Source: Candidatus Caenarcanales bacterium
GTDB lineage: Bacteria; Cyanobacteriota; Vampirovibrionia; LMEP-6097
Reading direction: 5' to 3'
Length of the DNA stretch: 64,000 bases
Assembly (NCBI GenBank): GCA_013216135.1
Contig: JABSOS010000014.1
Coordinates: forward strand, 1 to 64,000
This document shows positions 60,937-64,000 of the stretch, piece by piece. Position 1 is the stretch's first letter; each line of letters opens with the position of its first letter. The notes beneath the pieces are model-generated. The model searched no databases, had not been told where the DNA came from, and was given only the letters and a program-made list of their open reading frames with translations. Position numbers and translations under genes: made by a program.

Positions 60937-61248
60937 TTACCACTTAATAGAATCAAAAGAAGCAATATCAATATTAACTCTGTTTCTATAAATTAAAAGC
61001 AATAAAGCAAGACCAATAGCAACTTCAGCTGCAGCTATTGCCATAATAAACAAACTAAAGACTTGTCCTTTAATAGCTAGTGGATCAACATAGTGAGCAA
61101 AAGCTACAAAGTTAATATTTACCGCATTGAGCATAATCTCAATACTCATTAAGATACGAAAAGCGTTTCTGGAAATTAATAAACCAAAAAGACCGATAGA
61201 GAATAATAATGCTGAGAGTGTTAAATAATGTGTTAAACCAATTTCCAT
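60937..61248 (-). CDS. nuoK: NADH-quinone oxidoreductase subunit K
   Basis: The 103 residues have three membrane spans and the NuoK pattern: [44 protein letters not shown] with the conserved glutamate in SIEIMLNA, and [25 protein letters not shown] with the second glutamate. It belongs to the proton-translocating arm of complex I. It follows nuoJ by 18 bases. Confidence 0.95.
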   Translation of the reverse strand: MEIGLTHYLTLSALLFSIGLFGLLISRNAFRILMSIEIMLNAVNINFVAFAHYVDPLAIKGQVFSLFIMAIAAAEVAIGLALLLLIYRNRVNIDIASFDSIKW

Positions 61249-61266
61249 AATTAAAACCTTTTAAAG

Positions 61267-61830
61267 TTACTTACTAATATTCTTTTTACTTAAAATAATT
61301 ACCCCGACTAAGACAACGAGTAATAGTATAGAAATCAACTCAAATGGTAATAAGTACTTATTCAACATTAAATAACCAATTTGAGAAGTATATTTTTCAT
61401 CAACCATATCGATAACAGAAGCGTATTTAGTTGCTCCAGTTAGTTTAGTAATCGTTTCCCAATCTTGAGATTGAATTACAAAACTTAGAAGAGAGAAAGT
61501 TAAAGCAGAAATAACTAATGCAAAAACTGTTTTAGACCTAGAAGCAAAAACATATTCCTGTAATTTAGAAGCTTCATCTTTTAAAGAGCAAAGCATAACC
61601 GCAAAAACGATCACAAGGACAATCCCTACTGCATAAATCAGGACTTGAGAAACCGCTACAAAGTTAGCGCTTAAAAGAAAGTAAAACCCTGAGATAGAAG
61701 CAAATGCACCAATTAACGTAAACCCAGCCCTTACTAGATTTGGGTTAAGAATCATGCCCAAAGAACAGAGAACAGTGATAACTGATAGTACATAAAAGGG
61801 TATAGAAGATAAAGACTCTAAAAATTCCAT
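61267..61830 (-). CDS. nuoJ: NADH-quinone oxidoreductase subunit J
   Basis: The 187 residues form five membrane spans with the NuoJ mark LLSANFVAVSQVLIYAVGIVLVIVFAVMLCSL. A loop follows (SQDWETITKLTGATKYASVIDMV), then the last span LLPFELISILLLVVLVGVIILSKK. nuoJ and nuoK form a two-gene unit here, separated from nuoM. The rest of complex I is outside the window. Confidence 0.92.
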   Translation of the reverse strand: MEFLESLSSIPFYVLSVITVLCSLGMILNPNLVRAGFTLIGAFASISGFYFLLSANFVAVSQVLIYAVGIVLVIVFAVMLCSLKDEASKLQEYVFASRSKTVFALVISALTFSLLSFVIQSQDWETITKLTGATKYASVIDMVDEKYTSQIGYLMLNKYLLPFELISILLLVVLVGVIILSKKNISK

Positions 61831-61870
61831 CAGAATATATTTTAGTATAATTATCCAGGCAAGTAAATTT

Positions 61871-62629
61871 ATGAACCTTAAAAATTTAGCTGAATCAAGA
61901 ATTGTTGTTGATAGCTATAGTGGAAAACCCTTCATAAAAGGAACTAAAGTTACTGTTGCAGAGCTGCTTTTAGAGATTATTGAAGGGAGAGATGAAGCAG
62001 ATATAATTCGCGCATATAGAAGTATAAGATTAGAAGATATTAAAGCTTGCTTAGCTTATTCGTATTGCGTAGCAGATAATGTTGCCATAAAAGTAGCAAC
62101 AAGCACAGGTTCAACTAAAGAAATTAAAAAAGACCTTGAACTTGAAAGAGAAATTCGTGAACAAGGCTTTAATACATTCTATGAAAATTTAGAAAGTCAA
62201 GCTTCGGTCCAAGAAGAAATGACAGCTGCCCACATAAATCGTATTAAGCAGATGAAAAAGCAGCAACAAGAAAAAGAAGCTAAGAAAATTCAAGCACCCA
62301 CGAAAAGAGCCTATGACCTTATTATTGAACTTGCAGCTTCTGAAAAAACACAAATTTTTGGAGATACTGATGCTATCGAGCAGAAACTAGATATGAGTTC
62401 CGATAACTATATCTTTAACATTAGATCAGATAATAAACAGTGGCTAACCTACTCAGTAAAAGACGGAGTAGAAATCGATAAACAGATGAGAAGAAACCTA
62501 AAAGTTAGATATCACGTCAATGGGGAAGTCAAAGAAGCTATCTTTGAGGGCTATTTAACTACAGATCGAAAACATAAAGTCTTTTTAGAAAGAAGTGAAG
62601 AAGGTAAGACCTGCGGAAGGGCCCTGTAA
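61871..62629 (+). CDS. DUF433-domain protein with C-terminal extension
   Basis: The first 75 or so residues match the DUF433 (VapB-like antitoxin/HTH-type) pattern: ESRIVVDSYSGKPFIKGTKVTVAELLLEIIEGRDEADIIRAYRSIRLEDIKACLAYSYCVAD. Typical DUF433 proteins end here, but this one has a charged helical linker (REIREQGFNTFYENLESQ..KKQQQEKEAKKI). A C-terminal domain of about 85 residues follows (YIFNIRSDNKQWLTYSVKDGVEIDKQMRRNLKVRYHVNGEVKEAIFEGYLTTDRKHKVFLERSEEG). The next gene begins at the base after its stop. No toxin of known type is adjacent. Function unknown. Confidence 0.7.
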   Translation: MNLKNLAESRIVVDSYSGKPFIKGTKVTVAELLLEIIEGRDEADIIRAYRSIRLEDIKACLAYSYCVADNVAIKVATSTGSTKEIKKDLELEREIREQGFNTFYENLESQASVQEEMTAAHINRIKQMKKQQQEKEAKKIQAPTKRAYDLIIELAASEKTQIFGDTDAIEQKLDMSSDNYIFNIRSDNKQWLTYSVKDGVEIDKQMRRNLKVRYHVNGEVKEAIFEGYLTTDRKHKVFLERSEEGKTCGRAL

Positions 62630-63988
62630 ATGTCAGATATAAGCAAAGGTGGCTTTGATGGTAAAAAGATTGCAGAGTCGCGTGAAGCCTACAAAAATAA
62701 AAAAGATGACAAAGCAGAAGTCCCTCAGGACACTCAACATAGACAAGAGCATCTAAACAAAGTTCAAGCAGAAAATCGTGGTCGATACTCTGGAGCATCA
62801 AGCTCTCAAAAAGAAATTACTAAAGCTTATAGGGAAAAACATCAAGATCAGTTCGTCCAAGATCAAAAGGTTAAAGAAGATCAAAAGAAACAAGACTTTA
62901 AAGATGATGCTTTTAAAAAACAAGTTATTGAAACAGAAAAAGATAAAGCATTAGTAAAAAATCCGATACTCAAATCAAAGCTTGATCTTAGTGCAAAAAA
63001 ACAGTCTCAAACACAAGAACAAAGAGGCAACCAAAAAGCAAAACCACCAAGACCATCACTCAAGTCTCTACTTGCCCATAAAGGTGTTGTGAACAAAAAG
63101 ATGAGCTACAAAGAGTTAATTGACTTGAACCCTTCATTGAAAAGAGTTTCAAGTAAAGATATGGATAACCTTCAGGAACTCGGAAAAGTACTTGAGGGAC
63201 AATATATTGCAGAGTTAGCTGAAAGTGAAGCTAAAGCTAACAATAAGCTAAGTGGCACAAAACAAAAAGCAAAACAACCTAGTGTCACAGACTTATTCCA
63301 ATTAGGTGATGAAATATTAGACCTAGATTCTGATGAACTACATGACTTAGTTAGTGAGCTTACTGAAGGTTTAGAGTCTGAAGAGATAAAAAATAACATT
63401 GTAAGCGTTCTAAATTTATTTCAAGAAAATAAACCGATACAAAACCAACTACTTTTATACTTCCCATTGCCATTACCTTTCGAGTTTAAAGATTTTGATG
63501 AAGAGTTTGAAGAAGAACTAGAAGAGCTAAGGAAAGAGAACCAAGATAAAGATCAGCAAGATGAGACCTATGAAGAGGAAGACGATGAAGATGAAGAATT
63601 TGAGGCTGATATGGAAGCTGCGATTAGTATTCATACCTATAATTTCGGTAAATTAATGGCTCTACTTCGCTTCTCTAAATCCTTAAATAAGCTAGAAGTT
63701 ACTTTTAAAGGTGCTCCTAATGCAGAAGAGCTGGCTATTGCTCTCAGTTCAAACTTAGAGTTTGAATTACCATTCCAGACAAATATCAAAGAGAGAAGAT
63801 ATAAGACCTGGAAAAATAAAACATTTCCAAACATTCCCTCTGACCAAACTCGCCCAAGTATAATTCAGACAACTGGAGAACCTGACGAACAGTTCATTAA
63901 AGCCTGTAAAGTAATTTTTAGTTCCGTCCAGAAAAGTGATCAGGAAGTTACTCAATTCGAAGCTAACAAAGAAGGTAAAATAGTTTAG
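62630..63988 (+). CDS. hypothetical protein coupled to the DUF433 gene
   Basis: The 452 residues are unrecognised. The first 150 are very rich in K, Q and D. The middle has a strongly acidic run (EEEDDEDEEFEADMEAA). The C-terminal 110 form a mixed alpha/beta part (KLEVTFKGAPNAEELAIALSSNLEFELPF). The ATG follows the upstream TAA without a gap, implying coupled translation and a shared role. The next gene's ATG is visible at 63992 (M-P-E, cut by the window edge). Confidence 0.6.
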   Translation: MSDISKGGFDGKKIAESREAYKNKKDDKAEVPQDTQHRQEHLNKVQAENRGRYSGASSSQKEITKAYREKHQDQFVQDQKVKEDQKKQDFKDDAFKKQVIETEKDKALVKNPILKSKLDLSAKKQSQTQEQRGNQKAKPPRPSLKSLLAHKGVVNKKMSYKELIDLNPSLKRVSSKDMDNLQELGKVLEGQYIAELAESEAKANNKLSGTKQKAKQPSVTDLFQLGDEILDLDSDELHDLVSELTEGLESEEIKNNIVSVLNLFQENKPIQNQLLLYFPLPLPFEFKDFDEEFEEELEELRKENQDKDQQDETYEEEDDEDEEFEADMEAAISIHTYNFGKLMALLRFSKSLNKLEVTFKGAPNAEELAIALSSNLEFELPFQTNIKERRYKTWKNKTFPNIPSDQTRPSIIQTTGEPDEQFIKACKVIFSSVQKSDQEVTQFEANKEGKIV

Positions 63989-64000
63989 ACTATGCCTGAA

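Noticed and set aside
1-64000. CRISPR array
   Set aside because: No regularly spaced direct repeats of 24-40 bases and no cas genes were seen.

Overview
The window is AT-rich, gene-dense bacterial chromosome. It carries LPS core genes (lpxK, waaA), a meso-DAP-type murE, a DapL-like aminotransferase, a flagellar cluster, complex I subunits and an MqnD-like futalosine-pathway enzyme. It therefore looks like a Gram-negative, flagellated bacterium with menaquinone and a respiratory chain. Three things point to the non-photosynthetic side of the Cyanobacteria (Melainabacteria/Vampirovibrionia): HisF has the cyanobacterial-style 'KRRP...[11 protein letters not shown]' segment, MetRS has a KMGKT-type signature loop, and there are CTTAACC repeats like cyanobacterial Pho boxes. 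This placement is inference and was not checked by a tree.

Layout. 0.1-4.4 kb: a short ORF, a degenerate acyl-CoA synthetase paralogue and a TPR protein. 4.5-7.95 kb: a three-PAS histidine kinase with two receiver proteins and a 48-codon gene. 7.9-16.5 kb: a glutamine amidotransferase-like hydrolase with a probable non-AUG start, a SulP transporter, a sulfatase-fold protein, several unrecognised proteins (one split by a frameshift at a run of nine C), and a PLP decarboxylase. 16.5-25.7 kb: Nudix hydrolase, lpxK-waaA-metG, rplJ-rplL, mqnD and nuoM. 25.8-27.9 kb: tRNA-Phe, then three tiny related peptide genes, a phage-type lysozyme and a gene interrupted by a stop. 28.0-33.5 kb: fliJ, a 1,039-residue unknown, a FliK-like protein and a hook/rod protein. 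33.5-44.6 kb: ybeY-cysS, unrecognised proteins, the aminotransferase, a PilC/GspF protein, an intact acyl-CoA synthetase, a strongly structured intergenic element, a PDZ protein and rpsD. 44.7-53.7 kb: murE, unrecognised proteins, hisF with an in-frame insert and a FadF/HdrD-like Fe-S oxidoreductase. 53.9-60 kb: a two-gene methionine synthase, lepB and an ArnT-like glycosyltransferase. 60-64 kb: an unrecognised protein, nuoJ-nuoK and a DUF433 fusion pair.

The most interesting unexplained items are these: the peptide family directly downstream of tRNA-Phe; the poly-C switch-like frameshift; the structured element at 43.2-43.4 kb; the palindrome-bearing in-frame insertion in hisF; the inverted-repeat element in the metH intergenic region; a TTGTATTAC palindrome in front of five otherwise unrecognised genes; and 11-bp-period CTTAACC repeats. 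Many genes also have a -10-like hexamer placed so close to the start codon that leaderless transcripts are likely. No CRISPR array, transposase gene or rRNA was seen. No gap between genes exceeds 300 bases.
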